Below are positions 16,972-25,268 of a stretch of DNA of 64,000 nt, in pieces. The notes under the pieces were generated by a model. It was not told the DNA's origin and made no database searches. It worked only from the letters and a program-made list of their open reading frames with translations. The stretch is from CACIIZ01 sp045565285 (GTDB lineage Bacteria > Pseudomonadota > Alphaproteobacteria > Rhodobacterales > Rhodobacteraceae), in assembly GCA_045565285.1 (NCBI GenBank), contig JBJLFR010000010.1, forward strand, positions 1 through 64,000, given 5' to 3'. The position numbers and the translations under genes were made by a program. Numbering within the stretch: position 1 is the first letter of the stretch; each line of letters begins with the position of its first letter.

Positions 16972-17762
16972 TTTTTAATTCCTTTTGTTAAAAGATAATC
17001 TTGTCTTAATGAGTTATTTTCAAAATATTGAGATATAGTATTTAAAATCTCAGTTCTCAACAAATTAAGTCTTTCTGGATCAGAAGATAATTTTTCAACT
17101 AATTTTGACAGTGGTCCTGCTCCTTTTTCAAACATACCTAGTAGATGAGAAATACTTAAACCTGGAGAGATTATTTTATCTCTATCAAACTTAATTTCAT
17201 CTACTGTGTTTTTTAACCTTTTGATGACTATATCTACATTACCCCATAAGTGTGGAGGAGAAAAATCTGAAGATAATGGAGGATTATATTTTGAAATTAT
17301 TTGAAAAAATTGACCCATAAATAACTCTGGTGGCCAAGTAGAAAAAGCAATTGTTCCTCCTGGTTTTAGAACTCTTAATATTTCAAAAAGTGCTTTTTCA
17401 GGATTTGGAGCAAACATATGCCCAAATTGACTTAAAACGACATCAAAAAAAGCATCATCGTAGGGTAATTTTTCAACATCAGCTTCAGTAAATTTTACAT
17501 TAAGTTTAAATAATTTATTATTTTCTTCCGCTCTTTCTAAAAGTTCAGGTGTTAAATCTGACCCAAATACATCAGCACCAGTTCTTGCAGCAGTTAATGC
17601 TACAACACCGGTACCACAAGCAACATCAAGAATTTTTTGATTTTTATTAATATTTGCAAATTTAATCAGTCTTGGAGCAGCTGTTCCTGTTAGATTTTCA
17701 AGTGGTGCAAATCCAGACCAAACTTTTTTTGCTTTATTTTTTATTTCTTCCAAATTATTCAT
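16968..17762 (-). CDS. Class I SAM-dependent methyltransferase
   Basis: A 264-residue protein with a Rossmann methyltransferase core: motif I VACGTGVVALTAAR near residue 50, an acidic motif II (GSDLTPELLERA), and the motif IV region PYDDAFFDVVLSQFGHMFAPN, followed by RVLKPGGTIAFSTW. This is the UbiE/menG-like arrangement. The substrate may be a small molecule or quinone precursor; it cannot be read from the sequence. AGGAG lies six bases before the ATG. It heads the minus-strand run into cysK, with a 4-base overlap. Confidence 0.85.
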   Translation of the reverse strand: MNNLEEIKNKAKKVWSGFAPLENLTGTAAPRLIKFANINKNQKILDVACGTGVVALTAARTGADVFGSDLTPELLERAEENNKLFKLNVKFTEADVEKLPYDDAFFDVVLSQFGHMFAPNPEKALFEILRVLKPGGTIAFSTWPPELFMGQFFQIISKYNPPLSSDFSPPHLWGNVDIVIKRLKNTVDEIKFDRDKIISPGLSISHLLGMFEKGAGPLSKLVEKLSSDPERLNLLRTEILNTISQYFENNSLRQDYLLTKGIKK

Positions 17763-17793
17763 TTTTTACTCCTAAAAAAAATAAAGAACAAAA

Positions 17794-18213
17794 TCAACAC
17801 TTTGTTTTATGCATTAACATTTCTTGCTTTCTAATTGGCATTTGGTCAATTAAGTTAAATATTTCGTAAAGAATTTTTTTTTCTAAAGAGAAAGTTTTTA
17901 CTTCTCCATCATAACCAATTAACCAAAATCCAAAATTTTTTAAAAAAAGTGGTTTTTTATATTGTTTATTTTTATAATCTTCAAAAAAAACTATATTAAT
18001 GTTTCTTTCTTCTATTTTACATTTATAAGAAATTAACCAATTATCTATATAACTTATTTTCTCTTCATTACCTGATTTTAAATTGATAACCAGTAATCTT
18101 TTAGTCCATTTGTAAGTTTCTAAATCAATCTTGTTCATTTTTTTTTCTAAACCATTCGATTTAACATATGATAAACCAAAAAGAATGAGTGTGATCGACA
18201 AAATATTTATCAT
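17794..18213 (-). CDS. DUF4174 family protein
   Basis: A 139-residue protein with a hydrophobic N-terminal segment that may be a signal or anchor. Family features: YKWTKRLLVINL, an ERNINIVFFED strand, GFWLIGYDGEVKTFSLE and the C-terminal LIDQMPIRKQEM signature of DUF4174. The fold is thioredoxin-like in outline without a CxxC; function is unknown. It is 31 bases upstream of the methyltransferase on the same strand and could be the first gene of that transcript. Confidence 0.75.
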   Translation of the reverse strand: MINILSITLILFGLSYVKSNGLEKKMNKIDLETYKWTKRLLVINLKSGNEEKISYIDNWLISYKCKIEERNINIVFFEDYKNKQYKKPLFLKNFGFWLIGYDGEVKTFSLEKKILYEIFNLIDQMPIRKQEMLMHKTKC

Positions 18214-18327
18214 AGTTGGATATTAATTAATCATTTAATAAAAAATTTTAATATAACAAAAGACTTTGTGAATTTTTGCGACATAATGTATCATTAAATA
18301 CCTAACATAAGTATATATATCATATTA

Positions 18328-18705
18328 ATGTCCTTAAATACTATAAAAATTTATTTTGATGGAAATTGCGGTCTATGCAGCAAGGAAATTAATTATTATA
18401 AGAAAATAGATAAAAAAAATATTTTTAAATGGGTGGATATATATACTTACGATACTGTCCTAAAAAAATATGGGATTATAAAATCTGAAGCATTAATGGA
18501 GCTTCATGCATTGGATGAAAATGGTAAGATGTATAAAGGTGTAGATAGCTTTATATTAATCTGGAAGAATTTATCTTTCTTTTGGTCAATTTTAGGTATC
18601 CTAGTTTCTTTTTACCCTATATATATAATTGCTAAATTTGCTTATAGAAAATTTGCTATTCAAAGATTTAACAAACTTGGTTACTGTGATATAAAAACTA
18701 ACTAA
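18328..18705 (+). CDS. DCC-family thiol-disulfide oxidoreductase-like protein (DUF393)
   Basis: A 125-residue protein with FDGNCGLCSKEINYY at the N-terminus, the DxxCxxC signature of the DCC/DUF393 family, and a hydrophobic central stretch (FFWSILGILVSFYPIYIIAKF). Family members are thought to be thioredoxin-like redox proteins, mostly uncharacterised. It lies 32 bases upstream of the iron-sulfur cyclase fusion on the same strand, so a shared redox role is plausible. Confidence 0.8.
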   Translation: MSLNTIKIYFDGNCGLCSKEINYYKKIDKKNIFKWVDIYTYDTVLKKYGIIKSEALMELHALDENGKMYKGVDSFILIWKNLSFFWSILGILVSFYPIYIIAKFAYRKFAIQRFNKLGYCDIKTN

Positions 18706-18737
18706 TTTTAGAGTAAGTTTAACATTTTTTCATAATA

Positions 18738-20312
18738 GTGAATAAAATTTTGGTAAAAAAAAATTCTCCTTTTAAAATTGATGTTGAAGCTGGAAAAAAA
18801 TATTTCTGGTGTAAATGTGGTAAAAGTTCCAATCAACCTTTTTGTGATGGCAGTCACAAAGATACAGATATTAGCCCAGTTTCTTTTTTAGCAGAAAAAT
18901 CAGAAACTAAATTCTTTTGTGGTTGTAAGATAACAAATTCTCAACCCTTTTGCGATGGATCACATAATACTTTAAATGTAGATTTAATTTCTTGTACTGA
19001 AAGTAGTAAATTATTTGATGTCAATATAAGACCAGATGATAAATTAATTAAAGTCGATATAAACGAAACATTACTCACAGCTTCTCTTAGAAATAATGTC
19101 CCTCATCTAAGTGCTTGTGGTGGCGTTGGTAAGTGTTCTACTTGCAGAGTAGAAGTAATTGATGGTCTAGACAATTGCTCAAAAAGATCACTTCTTGAAG
19201 AAAAATTGGCGCAAAAACTTAAATTCCCAGATCAAATTAGATTAGCTTGCCAAACAAAAATTTTGGGTAATATTTCTTACAGACGTCTTCTACTTGATAA
19301 AAGAGATTTAAACCATAATAGCCAAGAAAATCACAAAAAATTAGAGTCTGTTGGAACAATTCGGAATTTATCAATAATGTTTTGCGATATTAAAGGATTT
19401 ACACCTTTTTCAGAAAGTTTATCTGCTTATGATGTAATATTTATATTAAATCGATATTTCTCTATTATGAGAGAGGTAATTATTAAAAATGGTGGAGAAA
19501 TTAATAATTATATTGGTGATGCAATTCTAGCAATTTTTGGCCTTAACGAAACACGTCAACAAACATTAAGAGCAACAAATGCTGCTTTAGAAATGATTCA
19601 CCGTATGGATGAATTTAAAAAATATCTCATAAAAGCATATGGTAGCGACTTTGATATTAGAGTTGGTATTCATTATGGTGAAGTTATCGTCGGAACTGTT
19701 GGTTATGGAGAAGATAAAAAATTAACAGTGATAGGAGATGCTGTAAATATTGCCAGTAGAATTGAGGCGATTAATAAGGATGCAGGAACACGATTACTAG
19801 TATCTGATGATGCCTACAATGAAATAAAAGAGAACGTAGATGTTCGAAATTTCCTTAGATTAAAATTGAGAGGAACAAGTAACTTAATAACTTTGCATGA
19901 AATTCAAAGCGTAAAAGAGAACTCCCTTATAGACCATGATAATATCAAAGAAATTAGATATAATAATTTGCTATGGACAAGGACACTTCCGATAAGTGAA
20001 CTTGAAGAAGGAGAAAAAAAGAAATTTCTTTCCAAAGACAAAGAAATTCTTTTAATAAAACAGAATGGCATTTATGCAATTGAAAACTTTTGTCCTCATA
20101 TGAATTTACCTTTAGATGTAGGACAACTTACTGAAAATGGAACTATTCTATGTCCGTATCATAATAGTGAATTTTGCTTTAAATCAGGGGAAGCAAAAAA
20201 GTGGGTAGGATTAAAAGCTCAAGATGCTCAAAAAGAATGTGAACCTCTTAAAATAATTCCCACATTATCAAAAGACAGTTATATTTGGATTAAGAAAGAT
20301 CAAAATATTTAA
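18738..20312 (+). CDS. Multi-iron-sulfur nucleotidyl cyclase: 2x CDGSH, [2Fe-2S] ferredoxin, class III cyclase, Rieske
   Basis: A 524-residue single chain with five modules. Two CDGSH motifs have ligands C25, C27, C36, H40 and C61, C63, C72, H76. An adrenodoxin-type ferredoxin follows with C127-x5-C133-x2-C136 and C171. A class III cyclase domain (about 205-390) has both metal aspartates (FCDIKGFT D217, IGDAI D261) and the transition-state pair N337/R341 in VNIASRIE. A C-terminal Rieske domain has C452-x-H454 and C472-x2-H475. The position usually holding the adenine-specific Lys is N257, so ATP versus GTP preference is uncertain. Start is GTG 18738. All cluster ligands are present, so an active, iron- or redox-gated cAMP/cGMP synthase is inferred. 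I know of no characterised protein with this architecture. Confidence 0.9.
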   Translation: MNKILVKKNSPFKIDVEAGKKYFWCKCGKSSNQPFCDGSHKDTDISPVSFLAEKSETKFFCGCKITNSQPFCDGSHNTLNVDLISCTESSKLFDVNIRPDDKLIKVDINETLLTASLRNNVPHLSACGGVGKCSTCRVEVIDGLDNCSKRSLLEEKLAQKLKFPDQIRLACQTKILGNISYRRLLLDKRDLNHNSQENHKKLESVGTIRNLSIMFCDIKGFTPFSESLSAYDVIFILNRYFSIMREVIIKNGGEINNYIGDAILAIFGLNETRQQTLRATNAALEMIHRMDEFKKYLIKAYGSDFDIRVGIHYGEVIVGTVGYGEDKKLTVIGDAVNIASRIEAINKDAGTRLLVSDDAYNEIKENVDVRNFLRLKLRGTSNLITLHEIQSVKENSLIDHDNIKEIRYNNLLWTRTLPISELEEGEKKKFLSKDKEILLIKQNGIYAIENFCPHMNLPLDVGQLTENGTILCPYHNSEFCFKSGEAKKWVGLKAQDAQKECEPLKIIPTLSKDSYIWIKKDQNI

Positions 20313-20317
20313 TATTT

Positions 20318-20572
20318 TTATATAATGTCATTATTATCAAAATAGTTTATCTCTTGAAAATCTTCATTATTTATTACTTTTAAATATTCCTGCTGTATTT
20401 TGGAGATTGATAATTTAGATAGATCAAAATCATGAAAAAAATATAAATAAATTAATCTGTTTTCTAATTTTTTTCTAGAATTTAAGGAAAGCTTTTCTAG
20501 TTCATCACACCCAACAGCGATTTTAATTTTATCACTAAATTCTTTTTTATCTATATTCACATTCAAACCCAA
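20318..20572 (-). CDS. Small hypothetical protein
   Basis: An 84-residue acidic, Leu/Ile/Lys-rich open frame with no recognised domain and no ATG; TTG at 20572 or GTG slightly downstream are the only starts. It converges with the cyclase gene, five bases away. Composition (LEKLSLNSRKKLENR, SISKIQQEYLKV) suggests a helical protein. It may be real, but nothing beyond the open frame supports it. Confidence 0.35.
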   Translation of the reverse strand: MGLNVNIDKKEFSDKIKIAVGCDELEKLSLNSRKKLENRLIYLYFFHDFDLSKLSISKIQQEYLKVINNEDFQEINYFDNNDII

Positions 20573-20688
20573 TAATTTAAAACATGAAATTTTTGTTAAC
20601 CCTATTATATATCAATAGTAAATATATTTAAGAAAATTTTTTAAACTACTATCTATCTATCTATTGTAAATTATTATTAAGGAATAAA

Positions 20689-20994
20689 ATGAGATATAAG
20701 TTAGGGGCATTTTTATTAATTGCAGGAATAGTATTTACTTTTTTTGATGGGATATACTATTTAATGATTAAAAAAGAATATAATTTTACCATGGTAGGTG
20801 AAGTATGGTATTATATTCATCCTTATAGTCTTCAGATAATTCAACCAATAGTAGAAAGATATATAATGGTTTTTTTATGGGATCCTTTATTGCTAACAAT
20901 GCTCCAGTTGCCTTTTGGATTATTTATTTTATTTCTTGGCCTTTTACTATTATTGAGCAGGACTATTATAAAGCCTAGAAAAACAGAAAATTAA
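20689..20994 (+). CDS. Small inner-membrane protein, unknown function
   Basis: A 101-residue protein with a hydrophobic N-terminal helix (LGAFLLIAGIVFTFFDGIYYL), an aromatic amphipathic middle and a long C-terminal helix (LPFGLFILFLGLLLLL) ending in a basic tail. AAGGA precedes the ATG. No family recognised. It is upstream of alkB on the same strand. Confidence 0.6.
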   Translation: MRYKLGAFLLIAGIVFTFFDGIYYLMIKKEYNFTMVGEVWYYIHPYSLQIIQPIVERYIMVFLWDPLLLTMLQLPFGLFILFLGLLLLLSRTIIKPRKTEN

Positions 20995-21027
20995 GAATTT
21001 ACACAAATATTTTAAAAATTGGTACAT

Positions 21028-21165
21028 ATGATAAATATATTTTTTAAAATATTTAAGATTCCATTTAAATTTATTTATATATTTATTCGGTTTTTTCCTT
21101 TCCCACTTAGAATATTATTATACATTTCTATTATAGTGACAATTTATCTTCTTTTTGATATTTAA
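21028..21165 (+). CDS. Very small predicted membrane protein (45 residues)
   Basis: ATG 21028 to TAA 21165 encodes one continuous hydrophobic, Phe/Ile-rich peptide with Lys/Arg spaced in the first half (IFFKIFKIPFKFIY) and a final helix (LLYISIIVTIYLLFD). It sits in the gap between the 101-residue membrane protein and alkB, same strand. It could be a single-pass accessory peptide, or simply A+T-rich noise. Confidence 0.35.
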   Translation: MINIFFKIFKIPFKFIYIFIRFFPFPLRILLYISIIVTIYLLFDI

Positions 21166-21203
21166 AAATTAAGTTATTAATATGCCTTGAAGGATTTTTG
21201 ATC

Positions 21204-22310
21204 ATGACCGATACACCAAAAATAGCAGAAAAAGCAGATTCTCCATTAGCTTTTTCTTTACCATTATTATTTTGCCCTTTGTTAATGCTTGGTTGGATTT
21301 ATGGTGGAATTATGCTCATTTTTGTACCAATATTTGGATATGTTATTATTTCAATTATTGATCTCTTTATTGGTGAAAACAAAAAAGATCAGATTTTAAA
21401 TAACGGAAATATTAATAATTACAAAATTATTTTGTTCGCATGGCCATTTATTCAATTTTTTTTACTATTTGGCTCAATCATTGTTATATGTTTTTTTGAT
21501 CATTTATCTTTAATTGAAGCTATTGTTTTAATGTTGGTTCAAGGAATGATTACTGGTGCCGTTGGTATTACGTTTGCCCACGAATTAATGCATCAAAAAA
21601 CTAAGTTTGAAAGATTTCTTTCTGATTTGCTAATGGGAATGGCCTTTTATGGTCATTTTAGAACAGAACACGTTTATGTTCACCATAGATTTGTTGGCAC
21701 AAAAAAAGATGCTGTTACAGCTCGATATAATGAAAGTTTCTATACATTCTTTGTTAGAGTTGTTCCAGAATGTTTTAAATCAGCATGGAAAGTTGAAACC
21801 TTAAGACTGAAAGGAAAAAATAATAGCATATTTAATTCATCAAATCCTTTTTATATATATGTAACATTAGCATTATTTTTCCTATTATTATCTTTTTTAA
21901 TTGGTGGTTTTTGGGGTATATGTTTATTTTTAATACAAGCAATAGTTGCTATTTTGCATTTAGAAGTTGTTAATTACATAGAACATTATGGTTTAAGTAG
22001 GCAAAAAGTTGATGATGAAAAATATGAACCTACCAAACCATTTCATAGCTGGAATGCAAATCATGCAGCAAGTAATTTTTTGTTAATAAATCTTCAAAAA
22101 CATTCAGATCATCATGCTAGACCTAATAAAACTTACCCTTTATTAAGTGCCTATGATCAAAATTCTGCTCCACAATTACCTTTTGGTTATCCCATAATGG
22201 TAGTATTAAGTCTATTACCATTTTTATGGAGGAACGTTATGAACCCCAGAGTTAAGGAATGGAGAGAACAGTTTTATCCAGAAATAAAAGAGTGGAATGA
22301 ATTAAACTAA
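21204..22310 (+). CDS. alkB: Alkane 1-monooxygenase (AlkB), membrane diiron hydroxylase
   Basis: A 368-residue integral-membrane enzyme; family reaction: terminal hydroxylation of medium/long alkanes with O2. All histidine boxes are visible: HELMHQK (about residue 126), EHVYVHHRFVGT, the NYIEHYGL motif characteristic of AlkB, and QKHSDHHARP near the C-terminus. About six hydrophobic helices. AAGGA lies nine bases before ATG 21204, better than the TTG at 21198. No fused or adjacent rubredoxin or rubredoxin reductase, so its electron donor is elsewhere or is a different Fe-S protein. Confidence 0.93.
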   Translation: MTDTPKIAEKADSPLAFSLPLLFCPLLMLGWIYGGIMLIFVPIFGYVIISIIDLFIGENKKDQILNNGNINNYKIILFAWPFIQFFLLFGSIIVICFFDHLSLIEAIVLMLVQGMITGAVGITFAHELMHQKTKFERFLSDLLMGMAFYGHFRTEHVYVHHRFVGTKKDAVTARYNESFYTFFVRVVPECFKSAWKVETLRLKGKNNSIFNSSNPFYIYVTLALFFLLLSFLIGGFWGICLFLIQAIVAILHLEVVNYIEHYGLSRQKVDDEKYEPTKPFHSWNANHAASNFLLINLQKHSDHHARPNKTYPLLSAYDQNSAPQLPFGYPIMVVLSLLPFLWRNVMNPRVKEWREQFYPEIKEWNELN

Positions 22311-22883
22311 TTTTAATTTTTCTTCTAAATGAATAGATATCATTTGATCAAAAATTATATCAAATTAAATTATCGTTTACTAAAAATGTAGGCAAAACAA
22401 ATATACAAAATTTATAAGGTTATTTAGTATTACCTTCACAATATTTTAAATTTAATTTACTTATGGATCTATATTTATATATTTGATAATTATTATTATT
22501 TTGATTTTTAAAGGTTAATATTTTTATTAGATCCAGTAGTTTCACCTTCCAAATATCAATTACGTAATGTAGTTTTATTTATTAAACAAACATACTTTTT
22601 TTAATACTCTTATTGCATAGATATTTGCTTCATTAAAATTTCTAATGATTAAGGAAATGGAACTTTATGTTTTAGAATTTGATATAAATTGGCTCTTTTT
22701 TGAGTATCGATACAAATATATTTACTTCAGAAAGTTTGCAGGAGGAAATGAACTATTGTTCATTTTTTTTATTATTCATCTTATATAAAAAATTTTAAAG
22801 CTTATATCAAACATATTCTCTTAATATATTGTCAATACGAATGAATATTAAATAAGTATAATTGTTTCTCATAGAAAACTAAA
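22311..22883. other. 573-base intergenic region
   Basis: Very A+T-rich. It contains a convincing terminator hairpin (22746-22770) about 430 bases downstream of alkB and a 47-codon open frame (22645-22788) of doubtful reality that overlaps it. No tRNA-like or conserved RNA element is recognisable. The distance of the terminator from any gene end suggests either a long alkB 3' UTR or an unrecognised small RNA. Confidence 0.4.
22746..22770 (+). terminator. Intrinsic terminator without an obvious gene
   Basis: AAATGAAC (22746-22753), loop TATT, GTTCATTT (22758-22765), then five more T. A perfect 8-bp stem with tetraloop and U-tract, plus strand. Confidence 0.6.
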
Positions 22884-24014
22884 ATGTCAGTTTATTTTTC
22901 ATCCTTTAATGTAATCAATTACTTAATTACTAAAAAAATATTTTTATTACATTTATTTTTTTTATTCACTATTTTTATGTCCCCAAATATAGTTTTAACT
23001 CATACATATCTCAAAAAAATTGGTAAGGATATAGAATATCCTTGGGGAATGGATTTTATTGATCAAAATAACATCCTAGTAACTAAAAAAACCGGTCAAA
23101 TTGTAAAAATAAATTTAAAAACTGAAGTTTTTGAAGAGATTAAAGGACTACCAAAAATTTTTTTTAAAGGCCAAGGAGGTCTTTTAGATATCACTGTTCA
23201 AAAAAATGATACTAAAAATAAAACTATTTATTTTTGTAATACTATAGAAAAGGGAGGAAAATTAGGAACAGTCATTCAAAAGGGGGTTTTGGATTTCAAT
23301 AATAACAAAATTTATAATTTATCAGTTATTTTTGAATCTAATCATTATTCAAAAAGTAGCAGACATTTTGGTTGTCGTTTAATCTTAAAAAATAATAAGC
23401 TATATGCTTCATTAGGTGATAGAGGCAAAAGATATACTGCTCAAAATTTAAATGATGATTCAGGATCTATTATTGAAATAGATTTAAGTAAACTTAAAAC
23501 AAGTGAAAAATCTTATCAAATTCATTCTATAGGCCATAGGAATCCTCAAGGATTAACTATTAATCCTTTTAACAACCAAATTTGGAGTCATGAACATGGT
23601 CCAAGAGGTGGTGATGAAATTAATATCATTAAAAAAGGTAGAAATTATGGATGGCCTATTATCACTTCTGGTGAAGAATATTTTGGAGGTAAAATAGGAG
23701 AAGGTACTTATTCACCTGATTATGAAAACCCTGTATGGACATGGATACCCTCTATCGCACCATCAGGTATGATATTTTATAATTCAGAAATGTTTGAAAA
23801 TTTCAAAGGACATATTCTAGTTGGATCTTTGAAATTTAAATCACTTTATCTTGTTAAAATAATGGATAATTTACCTTATTCCGAAGAAATTATTTTTCAA
23901 AATAAAATTGGAAGAATTAGAGATGTAGATGTGGGAGCAGATGGAAGCATTTATCTATTGACTGATTCCAAAAAAGGGGGTCTTTTCAAGTTCTTTAAAA
24001 GAGATATTGATTAG
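22884..24014 (+). CDS. PQQ-dependent sugar dehydrogenase family beta-propeller (GSDH-like)
   Basis: A 376-residue protein with an N-terminal hydrophobic segment (signal or anchor). The glucose/sorbosone dehydrogenase pattern is clear: IEYPWGMDFIDQNNILVTKK, an FGCRLILKNNKLYASLGDRG blade, GHRNPQGLTINP, EHGPRGGDEINIIKKGRNYGW and VWTWIPSIAPSGMIFY. The family oxidises aldoses with PQQ in the periplasm, but many members lack proven activity and the organism's PQQ supply is not visible here. Followed within 8 bases by an MFS transporter gene. Confidence 0.85.
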   Translation: MSVYFSSFNVINYLITKKIFLLHLFFLFTIFMSPNIVLTHTYLKKIGKDIEYPWGMDFIDQNNILVTKKTGQIVKINLKTEVFEEIKGLPKIFFKGQGGLLDITVQKNDTKNKTIYFCNTIEKGGKLGTVIQKGVLDFNNNKIYNLSVIFESNHYSKSSRHFGCRLILKNNKLYASLGDRGKRYTAQNLNDDSGSIIEIDLSKLKTSEKSYQIHSIGHRNPQGLTINPFNNQIWSHEHGPRGGDEINIIKKGRNYGWPIITSGEEYFGGKIGEGTYSPDYENPVWTWIPSIAPSGMIFYNSEMFENFKGHILVGSLKFKSLYLVKIMDNLPYSEEIIFQNKIGRIRDVDVGADGSIYLLTDSKKGGLFKFFKRDID

Positions 24015-24022
24015 GATTAATT

Positions 24023-25237
24023 TTGAAACAAAGCAATGCTGTAATCTTTTTCGATAAAAAGACCCCACCTCATATTTTTACTCTAATTATACTTTCTGGC
24101 CTTGGGGCATTAAGTATGAGCATATTTTTGTCTAGTATATTAGAAATGTCAATTTTTTTTAATAAAAGCTACGCTCTAATGCAACTTTCAATATCATTAT
24201 ATTTAGTAACTACAGCTTTTTTTCAAATAATTGCAGGACCCTTGTCAGATAGATACGGAAGAAGATTAATAACATTATTTTCTGTAATATTATTTATTTT
24301 AGCGTCTATAGGATGTTATTTATCAACTAATTTTGAATTTTTTATTTTTTTTAGAATATTACAAGCTTCTGTAGCTGCTGGATTTTTAATGAGTAGAGTA
24401 ATTATAAGAGACATTACTTCTGAATCTGATGCTGCTTCTATGATCGGATATGTGACTATGGGAATGTCTATAATACCTTTAATTGCTCCTGGAATAGGCG
24501 GATTAATACATATGTATTTGGGCTGGTCGAGCATTTTTCTTATAATGGCATTTCTAGGCATTATTTTATTATTTATTACTTTTCATGATTTAGGAGAAAC
24601 AAAAATTGTAAAAATAAAAAAAAATAAAAAAAATTTTAATTTATATATTGAATTGTTTAAAAAACCAAAATTTTGGGGTTATTCACTAACTGTTGCATTT
24701 TCTGCCGGTACTTTTTTTTCGTTTTTAGGTGGGGCACCTTATGTTGCTACCAAAGTATACAACTTAAATAGTGTGATATCTGGATTAGTAATGGGTTTTC
24801 CAGCTGCAGGTTATTTTTTTGGTAATTATTTATCAGGTAAATATTCAAAAAATTTTGGAATAGATTATATGGTCTTACGAGGGATATGGTTTGTGATTTT
24901 TGGAATGTTTTCTTGTCTTATAATTACAGTTTTATACAAAGATACTCCTTACTTTTTTTTTGGTTTATGTTTTTTTGTTGGATTAGGTAATGGTTTAATT
25001 ATACCAAATGCAAGTGCCGGTATATTATCTGTAAATGAAAACTTATCTGGTACAGCAGGAGGGTTAGGAAATGCAATTATGATTAGTACTGGAGCTATTT
25101 TGGCAGCACTAGCAAGCTATTTATTAGAAAATCAAAATAGTTCTTTTTATCTAGTATCATTGATGCTTTTTTCAGGTAGTTTGAGTTATATTTCTCATTA
25201 TGTATTAGTTTTAAAAAATAAAACCGAAAATCCATAG
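24023..25237 (+). CDS. Bcr/CflA-type MFS multidrug transporter
   Basis: A 404-residue protein with about twelve membrane helices. The MFS motif A is clear (AGPLSDRYGRRLITLF), motif C-like glycines follow (IPLIAPGIGGLIHMYLGWSSIF), and this spacing is typical of Bcr/CflA drug efflux pumps. The only workable start is TTG 24023, with AGGA about 8 bases upstream, 8 bases after the propeller gene, so probably co-transcribed. Confidence 0.82.
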   Translation: MKQSNAVIFFDKKTPPHIFTLIILSGLGALSMSIFLSSILEMSIFFNKSYALMQLSISLYLVTTAFFQIIAGPLSDRYGRRLITLFSVILFILASIGCYLSTNFEFFIFFRILQASVAAGFLMSRVIIRDITSESDAASMIGYVTMGMSIIPLIAPGIGGLIHMYLGWSSIFLIMAFLGIILLFITFHDLGETKIVKIKKNKKNFNLYIELFKKPKFWGYSLTVAFSAGTFFSFLGGAPYVATKVYNLNSVISGLVMGFPAAGYFFGNYLSGKYSKNFGIDYMVLRGIWFVIFGMFSCLIITVLYKDTPYFFFGLCFFVGLGNGLIIPNASAGILSVNENLSGTAGGLGNAIMISTGAILAALASYLLENQNSSFYLVSLMLFSGSLSYISHYVLVLKNKTENP

Positions 25238-25268
25238 ATCTATATAATTGAAGTATTTAATAAATAAA

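Noticed and set aside
22645..22788. 47-codon open frame in the gap after alkB
   Set aside because: No recognisable family, overlaps the terminator hairpin and has no good ribosome site.
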